Source: Holothuria scabra
Taxonomy: Eukaryota > Echinodermata > Holothuroidea > Aspidochirotida > Holothuriidae
Assembly (NCBI GenBank): GCA_037179385.1
Contig: CM074179.1
Location: 73,955,719 to 74,019,718 of the forward strand
Length of the DNA: 64,000 bases
Direction: 5' to 3'
Position numbers and translations under genes: made by a program. Within the stretch, counting starts at the first letter, position 1. Each line of letters opens with the position of its first letter. Shown here piece after piece: positions 14,550 to 26,600 of this stretch. The notes beneath the pieces were generated by a model. It had not been told where the DNA came from. It searched no databases and saw nothing but the letters and a program-made list of their open reading frames with translations.

Positions 14550-14691
14550 TCATTGATGTTGTAACAAAGATGCCTTCTCACATACACCTTCCTCATTTTC
14601 AGTAATGGTGTGAACAAATTCAAACAGATCTCCCACAGTCTGTAATCCTATGGGAAGATTTGGTGCATTTATTTCTACATAAAGAGCATTT
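14550..14691 (-). CDS. Candidate terminal coding exon, unknown protein
   Basis: After an acceptor (AAGTTCTTAG) an open frame of 46 codons in phase 2 runs to a TGA at 14550-14552. The translation starts NALYVEINAPNLP and continues with an acidic ITENEEG segment. Codon usage looks coding and the reading frame is clean, unlike the surrounding AT-rich sequence. No family was recognised. Same strand as the PB1-like gene, about 0.9 kb beyond its stop. Confidence 0.4.
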
Positions 14692-15175
14692 CTAAGAACT
14701 TAATGACCTTTCAAAATGCTAAGCATGACAAATACTAGCTAGGGTCAGCAAAAGCTGCCTTTTTCTTACTGTAGATACCGTGAACGCTTACAAAAATTAA
14801 AATTGTTCAATGAAAGATTAAAGGGCAAATCCGCTCATCCCAAACTACAATTTTGAAAGGGGTTTACTTAAATCCTCAATTGGCTCAGATTTTTGATTGA
14901 CTGCTAATCCAAACAATGCAGTGTACCAAAGGTTATATTACACAGAATGAACCGTACTGAGGGTGTTCTGATGTATTACGCTTTAAGCTTTTCTATACTA
15001 ACCTTGAAGCAATTAACTGAGAATGATTCTGGTTGAGAATGAATTTCAGACAGTTTGTGGGAGGGGCTTAATTAACAAGGTAAGGAGAATTAGTACTCTT
15101 TGGGGTTAGAAAATTGGACATTTAAACATATTGTACATGAAAAGTAAAATTAAAAGGTGTAATATCTTTAAAGAA

Positions 15176-15200
15176 CGGCTCTTTTATCAAGAGCCGTGAA
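15176..15200. repeat. Short perfect hairpin
   Basis: ACGGCTCTT-TTATC-AAGAGCCGT: 9-bp arms and a 5-nt loop. It superficially resembles a histone-mRNA stem-loop, but the loop is wrong and no histone gene is nearby. It may be part of the 3' region of the minus-strand transposon genes. Confidence 0.6.
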
Positions 15201-15580
15201 CACTCTAATATTTTTTAAACTTACTGATTAATCTTGTCAAATTGACTTAATCCTGATTAGGATTTTTTTCTTCACATTTCTAGGTAAATACTCAGGTGAG
15301 ATGTATCAATCAAAGCAAATAACTGGTATGTCTGTTCCATCTCTTATGATAAAACATAAAGGTTTGTATAAAGACAAACTTTGCAAAAGAAAAAAGGAAA
15401 GCTGGTTCTTTAAACTAGCAAGATATTTACCTCAGCAACGTTCCAGCTAACCACTTTTTGATGCTAACAGTTAGCAAGTTCTGTTACAAAAGTCACTAGT
15501 TTTGTAGGGACCTCCCTATTATCTTTGATCCCAAAAAGTTCCTTCTGAATGAAGGCAAAAGTGCAACTACACAACTTTGG

Positions 15581-15748
15581 CTATTCAATGTTTATTACGT
15601 AATACAGGCCGCTGAGATAGAGCAGGCAATCTGAAATACATGCTTCGACAACAACCTCTAATTCCTCAGCCACGGCACACATGGGGTCACTTATTAGAAT
15701 CTCCGGATTTGAAATAGTCTCCGCCACCTTTAGAAATGCCTGCGGGTC
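15581..15748 (-). CDS. Terminal exon of the PB1-like gene
   Basis: The exon is open for 55 codons after the acceptor TTCTGCAG and ends in TAG at 15581-15583. It enters in phase 0, matching exon 17493-17610, which exits in phase 0. The translation runs from DPQAFLKVAETI to LSGLYYVINIE, acidic then hydrophobic, like the C-terminal block of SAMD3-like proteins. Confidence 0.65.
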   Translation of the reverse strand, partial: DPQAFLKVAETISNPEILISDPMCAVAEELEVVVEACISDCLLYLSGLYYVINIE

Positions 15749-16193
15749 CTGCAGAACAATAAATAACAGTTAATTGCAAATTTTATCATGGTTTTTGACA
15801 AACTTTGGAAAATTCTTGGACAGTTCTGTAGCCAAGAAAGGTACTCCAGACTGAAGGGGGGGGGGGGGAAACAATTTTTGCAGGGTCATGCAGTCTTCAG
15901 GGGCCAAATGAATAAAAATGTATGAAAGTCGATAACAACTTCAAACTTGGAATGGGGCTAAGGGGAGGGGAGCTTCGCCCTCCTTGCCATGCTGGCTATG
16001 GACCTGCTGTTGTGCTGTAATATAGCCAAAAAAAAAAAAAAAATGGTGAAATAGAGTAAATGACTGAGTTTAGATCAAACACAGTAACAAGTAATACCAT
16101 GCCAAAATGACAGTGTCTTAATATGAAAAAAGACATGAACCAACTTTATGTGAGGTAATATGGGTACAAAAATGGTCAACAATCCTTCTTTAA

Positions 16194-16429
16194 CCCACTA
16201 CCGTTGTGCTCCAATCGGGGCATATTTGCGCGCCACGGGAAGAGGGCGGAAAAGCGGACGTAGCACGCCCCGCATCAGCCTCCGTAGGCTACTGACCCCG
16301 TGACCTTAAACTAATGTCTCTCTCGTTGTTGTGGCCGAATTTTCGGGTAGCTGCTCGCAGAAACAGTAAAGACGGGTGACAGCCGCGCTCTCCGTATGGG
16401 TCCAAAAGGACCCAAACAACGGCAAAGGG
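16194..16429. mobile_element. piggyBac-type MITE, 236 bp
   Basis: The element is flanked on both sides by TTAA (16190-16193 and 16430-16433). The inverted ends are CCCACTACCGTTG and CCCTTTGCCGTTG. TTAA target duplication with a CCC-initial terminus is diagnostic of the piggyBac superfamily. It is GC-rich against AT-rich surroundings and has no transposase ORF. It is nested in an intron of the PB1-like gene. Confidence 0.8.
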
Positions 16430-17177
16430 TTAAAATAAGCCTGTAGAGTTTGTTTACTGTAAACCTGATGACGCTTTCCCTGCGTGTGGGCACGTGCACC
16501 GTGGGAAAGATACTTTAGATTAACTAACTTTCTGTACCAACAACTGCAAAAATTGTGGAAGCCCATGGATTAGACCAAACGATCATTAAACTTTATACTA
16601 ATTGCAACTTAACACTAAACATACCAAACACTGTGTCTGTTACAGTAGCCTACCAACTATAAAGCAGGATGATTTTGGAAGATTTTGAAATATGCTGGAC
16701 AACTTTATTTTATTGTCCAATTTAATCCGATTACTTTTGTTATGTTTTGATAGGGCAATTTGTTCCTTTTGCCCTTTAACATATTCCAATGGCAACAGGC
16801 AAACGCCATATGACGAAGTTGGCAATGAAGAATAAAGTCATCGGAAATCTTCCAACACTCACAGAATAGTCCCATTTTTCATTAGGTACATTAAGATTCA
16901 TGGTATTGGTGGCTCAGTTTCCTGGTGATGAGCAGAAATTGTATGGAGTATTTTGAAGGGGCCTCAAAACTAGTTTTAAAAAATGTAAAAACATGTCTAC
17001 ACACTGAAATAGAAACACACTACGCTATCTGTCAATGTTATCAAACCAATGTAGTCAAGCAAATCTTACTTTTGAAATTGAAATAAGGAATGCAAACTTT
17101 CTCGGCAAGTACTGAACCTTGTTAAGAGCAATGCCAGTAGAACTATGTGTCATCTCCAATCAATGCATGTAACCTAC

Positions 17178-17234
17178 CTCAGCCCATTCCTTGTTACAAC
17201 TCTTGCAAAATGCAAACACCACCACGTATGAATA
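17178..17234 (-). CDS. Possible 57-bp cassette exon of the PB1-like gene
   Basis: Bounded by a pyrimidine-rich acceptor (ATCTCCTTCAG) and a good donor (GAG|GTAGGT). The 19 codons are open, phase 0 in and out, and would insert between exons 17493-17610 and 15581-15748 without shifting frame. The peptide contains a CxxC (FCKSCNKEWAE). Inclusion is inferred from splice signals only. Confidence 0.45.
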
Positions 17235-17492
17235 CTGAAGGAGATTAATGGGTCATATACAGCAAGGACACACTGTTTCCCTTAGGGGTAACTGTGTAAT
17301 TGATAGATATTCCTATCAAAGACTGTCAAACTATGTACTGTAACACTCATTTGCATTTGCAATCTTCGCTCACAAATACATACCTGTGTGACTACAGGAA
17401 ATCAAAAATATCAGCGAGACCCTAATAACCTTTCACACATTACTATGTTTGATAAATTCATAGCACTATTTTAAAATTACCCAGTAGCTTAC

Positions 17493-17610
17493 CTCTGTGT
17501 ATTTTGCAAAGTCATCTCCCTTTTCTCTCAAAAGAAGTGGCAATAAAAGCATTGCAGCTTTAAGCTCCTCTTCAGAACGTTCCTTTTCTGCTTCTGAACT
17601 CCTGGTGACT
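17493..17610 (-). CDS. Internal exon of the PB1-like gene
   Basis: 118 nt between acceptor TTCTCTGCAG and donor GAG|GTAAGC. It is open from a phase-2 entry (completing the AG of the upstream exon to an Arg codon) to a phase-0 exit. The translation is charged and helical: SSEAEKERSEEELKAAM, then LLLPLLLREKGDDFAKYTE. Phase agreement with both neighbours is good evidence for a real splicing history. Confidence 0.65.
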
Positions 17611-20132
17611 CTGCAGAGAAGACAGATAAACAATAGTGATTGCTAAATATGATATGACCCTAGGGATTTTTAGAGGTAATAACAAATCTAAAATCTCTGG
17701 GTAAGGTAAGGTGAGAATGCTACATGACAGGGTGCAAGGCACTCTTAATCCAACGTAGAAATTTACCAAACTGTGCAGCAGAAAACATTTCACTCACCTG
17801 ACAGAAAACGCAGGATTTCATTTTTGACCTATTTCTTTTCAAGTGATATCTTATCAACAATAGACACCGTTTATTTTACTACTGAGCATATCTTGAACAG
17901 TTTATGAGGTTATGTATCCTTGCTTTGTTCTTGATCTCATGAGTTGGACACTGGTAATTGTAGTAACATATGCATATCATGATCCCCGCATAACACAACA
18001 TGAGAAATTATGGAAGTTTACCATCTGTGGACATCTACGTGGGATTCCGCCAGAAACATGAAAAAAAAAGGGGGGGGGGGTTGGTACTGTTAAACACCAA
18101 GTCTTAATTTGTGATGCCCTGTGCAACAGTTACTAGTGAGTTCAGGAGACAAAAACTTGCTTCCAGACTCATGTTAGGTTCAATTGTAACAATTTTAAAG
18201 GCCATTTATTTATGTAAGTTGAAACATTTGTGCTGAAATTACTTTTTTTTAGTAAGAAGCTAAACTACTGACGATTTTTTTTTTAATTTTATGGAGATAA
18301 AAGGTGGGGTTTTTACCCACTTCTTCTGAAAAGGGAGGACAAATCTCAACCTTACCCCCTCTGACGGCAGCCCTGTCTACAATAGGGTGATTAAATCCAA
18401 TCTTTAACCTCTCGGAATATAAAATCAGTCAGGATCAGTTGCAAAATAGTGGGTATATCCAGCATTCATACATCCAACTCACGGATTTCTTCTGAAAACA
18501 CACAGAGAAGCAATATCACAAAATTGAGATGATTAAGCTACTTTACCTACGGCTTCACAAAAAATCACAAATATTTTTTATAATCAAAAGCCACTTTTAC
18601 TCAAAAATTCATCAAACATAAACATAGATCCATGTGACAGGCAATATGTTATCTTCGTGGAAGTAGGGATAAAATAACAGAAGATTGGAAGTGCAGAAGA
18701 AAAACTAGCTCCCCTGTCTGATATCTGGTACACACATATCTCCTTTAGTCCCCAATATAACATTACTACTGAATCAAACATGGATATCCCTGTGGTAATG
18801 AGTGGTCATTTAAGTGTCACAACGAGAAGCAAAAAGAAGCAATCCCATCTTACCTGTCATATCTGTGTATGATGCCTTTGATCATGTCACACTTATCCCC
18901 AGACTTGACAGTCTTCACATAATTTCTTTAAAGTATGGTTATGCTTTTGGCCAATCTAGGAAAGTTTTTAAGCTTTTGCTCACCATCTATGCCTGTTAAA
19001 CGTTTCATTTCATTGTTCATTTCCTCTGTTAACATTAACGCAAGACAGTTTTCAAAGAAATCTTTCACAAGGGGTTTAGTAGTCACGTATGCTCTCCTTT
19101 GTGGATACGTTTTATCTATGAGTGCTTCTAACAAAAAGATGTTTTGGCAGCTTTCTTTGACATTTCTTTCTTCATTGTTTCCTGGTGTTTCTTAAAGGAT
19201 GTCTCATCTTCAGTGGATGGAATTGCTGGAAGAAAGTGAATGTCCCCCTTGCATGGTTTTTCACAATGCTGCCTCTAACATGGCCCTTCCTTTTACTTGG
19301 GCGTGCCTTCTTTAGTTGAAGGCTTGGAACTTTCATTCTCATTGACTTCATTTTGCTGTCAATCGCAGTGGTCCAGGCATCATAGCCAGAACCAATGCGC
19401 TCTTTAAAGTAGGGGTAGTTTGTGAAAAGTTGCTTGGCAATGTGCCTTTTCATTTCCAAATTTGAATACTCTCTTTTTCCAAAAAGAAAATTAGCAATTT
19501 GATTCAGCAATTCATGCTCCCCCCCCCCCCCCACTGCAGCTGTTCCTTCTTTTGAAGTTTGTTTTGCAATCCTTTGCTAAATTTGGCATATGGTAAGTGA
19601 TTGTCATTGCTATCCGTAACAACATCCCCACAACAATTTCATGATTCTGCTTTTCAGTTGCTGTTGACGCAACGTTCTGTGATGTTTAAGTAATATCAAC
19701 TTTTCCTCCCAAGTCAACTAACCCAACTTTCATTTCCTCTGAAGTCTCACTCTCGAGGTCAGAAACACAAGTACTTGAAGCTTTTGAACTGGGAGACTTG
19801 TCAAACATATTACTTATCAAAATACCTGGCACGGCAAGTGATATTTCATTTGGAAACATTTTTATCTTGAATTTTTCTGACATTTAAGTTCCTATTTCTA
19901 GATCCACCCACGTCTGAAAATCATCATCAAAATATTGAAAACTCAAATCAGATACTGAGAATGGGATGTTCATGATAACATACAGTCTATTAAAGAGTGA
20001 TCCAGTAACTGTTGCATTTTCCACATCAATCATCTTCCTAGACTGACCATATTCAACCAAAACTTTCAAGTCTGCTGAAGTGGCAAAATGGTTCCAGAGA
20101 TCAGCAAGTCCTTAACAGAATCTTTGAAAAAA

Positions 20133-21794
20133 TCAAAAAGAAGAATTCTGACTTGCTGCACCACTCGAACCAAAATAAATACTATGCTCCAGTACCACAA
20201 AGTACCCATCGTGGACATTGTAAACACTTAATGGGCAATAGTCTTTTAAGCAATTGTATCGTGTGGCACAAAACCCTTTGAAAGAAACTATTCTATACGA
20301 CCTCAGGGGTGAAACATGCTGCACTGAATACTTTTCAACGATGAATAATACTTCAACACCCTGATGACACCAATGAAGAATGGCTCACTTACATTTTCTG
20401 AATCTATAACAACCGCCATCCCCATTTCATAGTCTTTCACCAACACTAACTTTGTGAAACACGTCAAATTATATCTTTATCCTCTGCCCAATGAGCTATA
20501 TCTGTATCTAAACATTTGTGTGCAAAATCTACTTTGATTTCGATTTCTGCTTTCAAAAACGTTCTATCTAACAAAAAGCATGCCTGCTTCATCTGAACTC
20601 TACTTGCAACTGTATAGGAAATGTTTTAAAAATTTTAAGACACATTGACAACAGACTTCAACTCTTGGTGCTTTGCTTCAAATCGCATGTATACACCAAA
20701 TAGGTTTAAGGGGCCATACTTTAAGATTTGATCAGGATAATGTAACATATAGTGCTGTTCGGGTTTTACTTGTTCCTCTGGAAACAACTGTTTGAAAAGC
20801 ATAAAGTGATCTGTTATAGTACCTTCATGAGCTGCTATCATCTCAGTGGAGACAACTGGAACAGAAGCCAAGTCAACAATATCTTTTAATAGTATTAGTA
20901 ATTCCGGATAGAGATTACCAACTGGAACTTCATGAAACAGCATAATAGGCAAATGCCTGATTAAAGTCCATATTCTAGAAGCATTTTGTTTCACATTGAG
21001 ATCTGGTTTAATTTTTTCTGGTTTGTTTCTCTTATCCATGAGACCAAAAGGCCATTTTTGTATCAACGAGTTTTAATCTCTTGCAATCAGAATACCATCT
21101 TCTTGGAACTTTTTTGAACAAGTGACAGTTCAAATTGTATCACACCCTCTAATGGGTCATGCATGATGTCTTGAGGGGAACTATTCATGCAGTGAAAATA
21201 TTTTAAGTCATTCAGCGGACGTTACCTGTGAATTCCATAAGCTGCAGATAGAGTTGGGTGCTGTTTTGAAAATTCCAACTGTGCATCATATGTTTCTGCA
21301 CTCCTTAAGACATAATCTTTAAGACTAAACCTAGTTTGAATGTCTTGACTTGTAGCCATGCAATGTCTGCAAACTCTATGGGATGGGACACCACTGAAGC
21401 ATTCAGAAAATCCCAACATGTAGTGAAGGCCAAGGTTATCACCCACTAATAAAGACACTGAACCATATATGCTTTCTGGTTCATTTTGTAGCTTCAATCC
21501 AACGGTTTCCAACAAGTTAATTTCGGCTAAGAGAGGTTGCGATACTTTTTCAAGACCAAATTCTTTCAAATCTTTACTTTTACACAGCAATGCAAGCTGT
21601 ATAGCATATAAGGAGGATCTTTTATTAGGAGGAAGGTTCCCAGTGACTTAATAAAAGGCAGCTAGTTTACGTTTTTTTTCTGTGGCATCCTAGTGGATTA
21701 ACCACTTCCACTTCGTCAAAATAAACAATAAGATGTGGTGCTTTTGGATTCTGACTGAACAAATCATTTTATTGAAATGCAAAGCAGAATTTGT
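20133..21794 (-). pseudogene. TNP2/DUF4218-type transposase relative, decayed
   Basis: On the minus strand the exon begins after TTTTTCCTCCTTCCAG (phase 1). It carries the conserved order of this animal transposon-protein family: a 'LIVYFDEVEVVNPLG' block, 'GNLPPNKRSSLYAIQL', 'LLVGDNLGLHYMLGF', a CRHC cysteine pair, 'DLKYFHCMN..PQDIMHDPLEGV', 'NASRIWTLIRHLP', 'HYMLHYPDQI' and 'GPLNLFGVYMRFEAKH'. A C-terminal block, 'CLKDYCPLSVY..YFVVLEHSI', lies at 20133-20324. Lesions visible: stops after FYxVTG, after YGIHR and twice after NVS, plus frameshifts near 21690 and 21090. N-terminal exons were not found. The gene precedes the PB1-like gene on the same strand. The family resembles plant CACTA TNP2 proteins; the assignment is from remembered motifs and would need a profile search. 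Confidence 0.8.
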
Positions 21795-22099
21795 CTGGAA
21801 GGAGGAAAAACTTGAGCAAGAAAGCATGACATATAAAAACAAATTCAAACCTTTTCTGAGGTCACAATTGTACAGTAAATGCTGAGTGTAAACACTGGTA
21901 TTGTTATGACTGCACCTGTAAGAGAAACAAGAGAAAAAAAATTGTTTCCTTTTCTACACCTCATACAATACACAAGTTGGGTAATACTAATTTCGAATGT
22001 GCCCCTGTAGGAATTTAACATTTCCTGAAGGGGCATCAAAATTTTTAATACAGTTAATGCTTCGCAATGTCAAATAATGTGCTGAAATGAAATCACGGA

Positions 22100-23000
22100 T
22101 TCCCTTTTATCCACTAGGCCTCCCATAGGCCTATCTCACGGAAACTTGCAGTACTTTAAAATAATTTTACCTGAAGAAATTCTATGAAGATGCATTTTTC
22201 ACCTCTTGAAAGAATATTTTGAAGTCAATGGTTATTTTCTCTGGCAAATCCCTATGTGTAACTTAGTTTAACTTTACTGTAGATCTAGCTAGATCTACAG
22301 TAAAGTTACAGTAATTGCTAAGTGCATTGCAGCACAATTCCATGTGTATCAAAAGTTATCCTCACCTTCAGCAATAGGACACAACCCAAATAAGTGAGTG
22401 AGTGTTAGAGGAAAGAAATCATGCAGTAGCCTAACACTGATTCAATAATTTCAGTTGTGCTTTATCTTATAGTAAATTACAGATTGGCCCAGGCCTACAC
22501 CTAGGTTAGGCCTGACGTTGTGTTTTGCAGTAACAATTACTGGCGTAGCCCAAGTCCCTAAGCTGGGCCTAGCCTAACTTAGGCCTAGGCAAGTTGAAGT
22601 CAGGATGGCTACAGTAACTGTACTGGAATGAAGTCTGGTCAGATTAATAATCGCCAGCTTAACTAAGCCTAGCCTTACGTTAGGCTAGAATTATACTAGT
22701 ACTAGGCTTACCAAAATTTATCATTCATAGGCTAGGCCTTACTTGAGAGTAAACAATGACCCAACTACAGTAAAGTTACAGGAAATTCTTATCAGTTAAG
22801 TTTAAGCTTGGCTTAAAACTCAGACCAGGAACACTTAATACTTCCGGTAATAATAATAGTAATAGTAACGTTAGTAAGTATCTTAGGCCTAGGCCTAGGC
22901 TACCGTTAGGCCCAACGGTAACACTGTACGGGAGCAATGTACACATTCACACGGTACGCTGCATAGTACGTGCATAATACTGTATAATGTTAACGTGAGG
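22100..23000. repeat. TAGGCCTA-rich low-complexity island
   Basis: At least a dozen overlapping copies of TAGGCC / CCTAGGC / GTTAGGCC words in 0.9 kb, often self-complementary (e.g. TTAGGCCTAGGCCTAGGC at about 22883). This word is typical of echinoderm non-coding DNA as far as I recall. The island lies upstream of the minus-strand transposase relative. Confidence 0.8.
22269..22308. repeat. 40-bp perfect palindrome
   Basis: Two 20-bp arms with no spacer, centred between AGATCTAG and CTAGATCT. The outer part (CTACAGTAAAGTTACAG) recurs singly at 22765, so the palindrome may be an inverted duplication of that short repeat. Confidence 0.9.
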
Positions 23001-23606
23001 CCTAACCATTGATTATTGACACATTGACACATTTTTACATGCCAAAACTGGATTGAACGAAGTACTTTTGGGAAAAATCTTTTATGATTTCATCGAGTTA
23101 CTTTTTTATCTTCAACGTTTGTATAAGTTTGCTGTTTTTGCTGTTTGGACTAGTTTAAAAAATTAAAAATCTTACCAGTCAGGCAAATGACAGCCTTAAC
23201 TTCGGAGATCGGTGCGAAAAATTTGTGAATACCGCGTTACCGAGGCGGGATACACTGAAACTCTAAAGGTTTCGTTAAAAATGGTGAAACATAAATCGCA
23301 AAATTGGTTAAAATAACATTACGTTTAGCTCATTTAGGATTTACGTTTACTGAAGGCGACGGAAACTAAATTAAAACTGCCAACTCGTTGAAGTTTTATC
23401 TTACTGCATTAGTTAATGAAAACATTGATGATAGATTATCGTTTATCCTGAGACAGCTGATATCATTAACACAAACTGCAGCTAGAATTGTACCACTTAT
23501 GTGCAATGAAGGTTTACACCATGATATGAAATAAGCTGACCAAACACTTGCTTCATCATAAACCAAACACTGAGTTTAAGACAAAAGTTTCAGTTTTTTT
23601 ACAGTG

Positions 23607-26600
23607 TAGGACGCATTCAGTCCGGCGGAGAAAGTGGAATTTTTCGACTAACTTGGAAGCATTTGATACAGTTTTCCTTTTCTCTTGACTGATTTCTATA
23701 TTCTCCATTCATAACTTGCCGTGCGACACGCATGAGCGTTTTGAGAAATTCAAGACTGTGCCCAACCAAACGACCGACAAAACGTATATTCCCTCCCTCA
23801 TAACTTAGCTTCTATTCAACCATAGATGGTGATGTTGGTGTTTTATGTATATTTTGGGGTCAAGCAATCCATGCAAGCCAATAGCTGACACTTTGCCAAA
23901 TTACGTGAAAATAAATCCAATATGCGGCCACTTTAGATGCAGGTAAACCTACCGTAGCCATACAATTTCCCCAAAGCTACATGTAGATAGCAGTGGAGCC
24001 CCGAGTCTAGTAACCAGCGGTACGTTTTGAGTCGCATTCAAGATAATTCCCGCGGTGGTTGGGGGTCACGTGATGTTAGATTCAAGATTGGGGTCATCTT
24101 GGCTCACAGTACATTTGGTAATTTCTCTCAAATTACCTTTCCATGTTTAGACTGTAAATACCAATGCGAATGCCTATTGGTATATCTTCTACTAATTCTG
24201 GACGCTTTGGGAAATAAGTAACAAAAATACGAGATGACGATCATTTTGAACCCAATCGCATGCAATTTATGTACTCGCACAGCTACATTTATATTTTGGT
24301 TGTGAGTGTCTACGAGTGTCTAGTTTTATGGTTTTGGTGTCAAAATATCCGTTCAAGCCAATTGTGGACAAAGTGCGAATCACGCAATGTTAAATCTAAG
24401 ATGACCTCAAATGGCAACCGTTTATTCGTGACCAGGCGGTACAATCAATTTCAGGCTGGCAATAGCAAGAACAAAGGGATTAGTTTTCCGGCGGAAAAAT
24501 GTTACGATACCATATTTTTCTACTGTACCTTGCATTCATGCCCTCCTACTCCCACGTCCTCTCCAAAATACACCCCATCACACCCCATCTCCCTCGGCCT
24601 CCGTAACCATAATTACGTCTAAGAGCTCCCGTTCCCCTTTCCAAAGAAACGTACAGAAAGTAGACACCCTCTATTTTCAGCTTGACATTGCAAAGTCTTT
24701 TAACTAATTGTAGTATCACGTTTTGGAAGTGGTCGCTTCCTTCCGAAAATTTGGATTCTACTGTTGTTCTTCAGGAGAACCTTTGCTCTACCAAAACCAT
24801 GCTTTACCAAGTATAAACATTTTCTTGGGACAGATGAAGAAACAAAGACCTGTAAGATGCGAGATAAATCAAGTTACATAATATAAGCAACTTGCACTGC
24901 TTTTAAAGTTACATTGCAAATTTTCCGAAGAGTGATTTTGCGAAAGTGATGTATTGGTTTCCTCTCAATGCGAGAGAAACCTAAGTTAATTTTATTCTAC
25001 TTATGTTCAAAGTAGTTGTCAAACACACTGTTGCACTACAAAGCTGGAAAAGGGCTATGGCGCTTTTACAGTCTCATTAGGAGTCTAGTGATACGGTCGA
25101 TGTGTCAAATTGATGTATGCATACTTTAAAATAATATTCATTCTCACCACTGAATGCTTTCTAGATGTAAATTTCTTTTGAAATGATGTTTTCGTCAATA
25201 CACAAAGGCATCGGTTCATGATCAGAATTGAGGAATGAACCACCAAGCACAATCAACAGGCTAAAAGCGCAGTGATAACTTCCACGTGTGTGTTTATTAC
25301 GCCCTCATACCTTCTCCCCTTTCCTGCCAATTGATCACTGTGACAAAATATATCTTTCTGACACATCGGCCATGAAATGGTCGCAGCCTTTCAGTCACGT
25401 GTGATAAGAGAAATCAAAAGTGTGAGAATTTGAGATGCACATTTACAATCGTTTTCACTTAGTGGATAGAGTCGTGTATTAAAGTATTTACCATATCTTC
25501 TTTCATCTTCTAATTGATACAAGTTGTTCGTTTCTTTCATCTGAAGGAACAATATGGTAACGTCATGTTTTACCAATTAACGGAGCAGGCTGAAAGTATT
25601 TTGGAGTACTCACGTTACTCCTCTTGGCATCATTCATTTCTCCTTGCAAACTACTGAAATCCATTTTATAGAGTGTCAATTTGTGGAGACCCTCTTGGAT
25701 TTACTATCACGTGATTCCTTATTTCATCCGTAATTAGCTTTAATGGATACATTGATACCAAAAATATAACATACCATTATAGTTCGAATATCCGAGTTAT
25801 TTGTGAGATGATTATACTTCACAAAATTGCACCCAAAATGACCTACAGCTAAAATTTAACATCCAACGTCCACGGTTTGCTTGAAAGGATCGTCGGAAGG
25901 CAGAAACATATGATTAGACACTCGAAGTTAAATTTTGGCAAATAAAATATAGCTTCGGGAGGAATTATATCATGAATGAAGTTGCGCTCACAACAGCCGC
26001 CTTTATCGATTTGTCAGTTTTTAGTGATACCTCAAAGCGTCTAAAGTTGGTACAGATAAATTAGTTGACACCCAAACATGACAGTAGACACCAAAGTTAC
26101 CAATTATGGCTAATTAAAAGCTTAATTGTGGAGGAAAACTATGTAATGACCGCAAATTGCGAAGCCATATTGACTTTCTCAAAACGCTCAAGGCTTGGCT
26201 GGCGCAATGCCCCCTGCAGATTCTGAAAAAGCACCTTGCAAACTTTGAGAAACAATCAAGAAAACCTATTAACAAATTTCAAGGTTGACCGAAGATCCTG
26301 CCGGATTATAACGGGAATTAAATTCTCTATAAGACATTAATCGACACCCTATAAACAAGTTTTAAATGGTCCTTACATCTCATATCTTTGTTAAGCTAAA
26401 GACCCAAATTAGGGTACCGTTTGTCCCTTCTTGTCTGCAGTATATGCTTCTTTCACTACATAATTACAAAATCACTCGTAATGGATACAAAAATACTAAC
26501 TATTATATGAAAAGTTACGTGGTACATATCATTCCTGAAATAATTTATTTTCTCGGAAATACCTAAAGAAACAACCACTTTCTTTCTCGCAAAAGAGCAT

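Larger units (their letters stand above)
15581..20071 (-). pseudogene. PB1-like / SAMD3-like protein, decayed multi-exon gene
   Basis: The reading order on the minus strand is as follows. Exon 18854-20071 starts after a TTCAGCAG acceptor with an N-terminal PB1-like ubiquitin-fold segment (MIDVENATV...FQYFDDDFQTWVDLE). A middle domain follows, matching the 'K.PYFKE..GSGYDAWTTAI' block of fish and invertebrate SAMD3-like proteins. Then come a linker (STEDETSFKKHQETM) and a helical block ('TYPQRRAYV'). The donor is GACAG|GTAAG. Exons 17493-17610 and 15581-15748 complete it, with matching phases. The first exon has in-frame stops (after DLEIGT, after GKVDIT and before RNYVKTV), at least two frameshifts and a 14-G run, so this copy is dead or badly assembled. 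Family membership is from memory of conserved blocks; function of the family is unknown to me. Confidence 0.7.
12633..23606 (-). mobile_element. Candidate 11-kb CACTA-like DNA transposon with two decayed genes
   Basis: The ends are a 13-bp perfect inverted repeat, CACTGTAAAAAAA at 12633 and its complement ending at 23606, each flanked outside by TA. CACTG/CACTA termini with short target duplications are typical of the EnSpm/CACTA superfamily. The enclosed minus-strand genes fit: a relative of the TNP2/DUF4218 type proteins (20133-21794), then a PB1-like accessory protein (15581-20071). A subterminal motif, TTGCTGCAA.CAAAGT, is repeated at about 12669 and 12755. The A-run lowers the information in the terminal repeat, so the element boundaries are uncertain. 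The coding content is much firmer. A piggyBac-type MITE is nested at 16194-16429. Confidence 0.4.

Noticed and set aside
15176..15200. Histone mRNA 3' stem-loop
   Set aside because: Loop size and flanks do not fit, and no histone ORF is near.
24260..24622. 120-residue plus-strand ORF as a gene
   Set aside because: No signal of coding constraint, low-complexity Pro/Thr/Ser C-terminus and no recognised domain.
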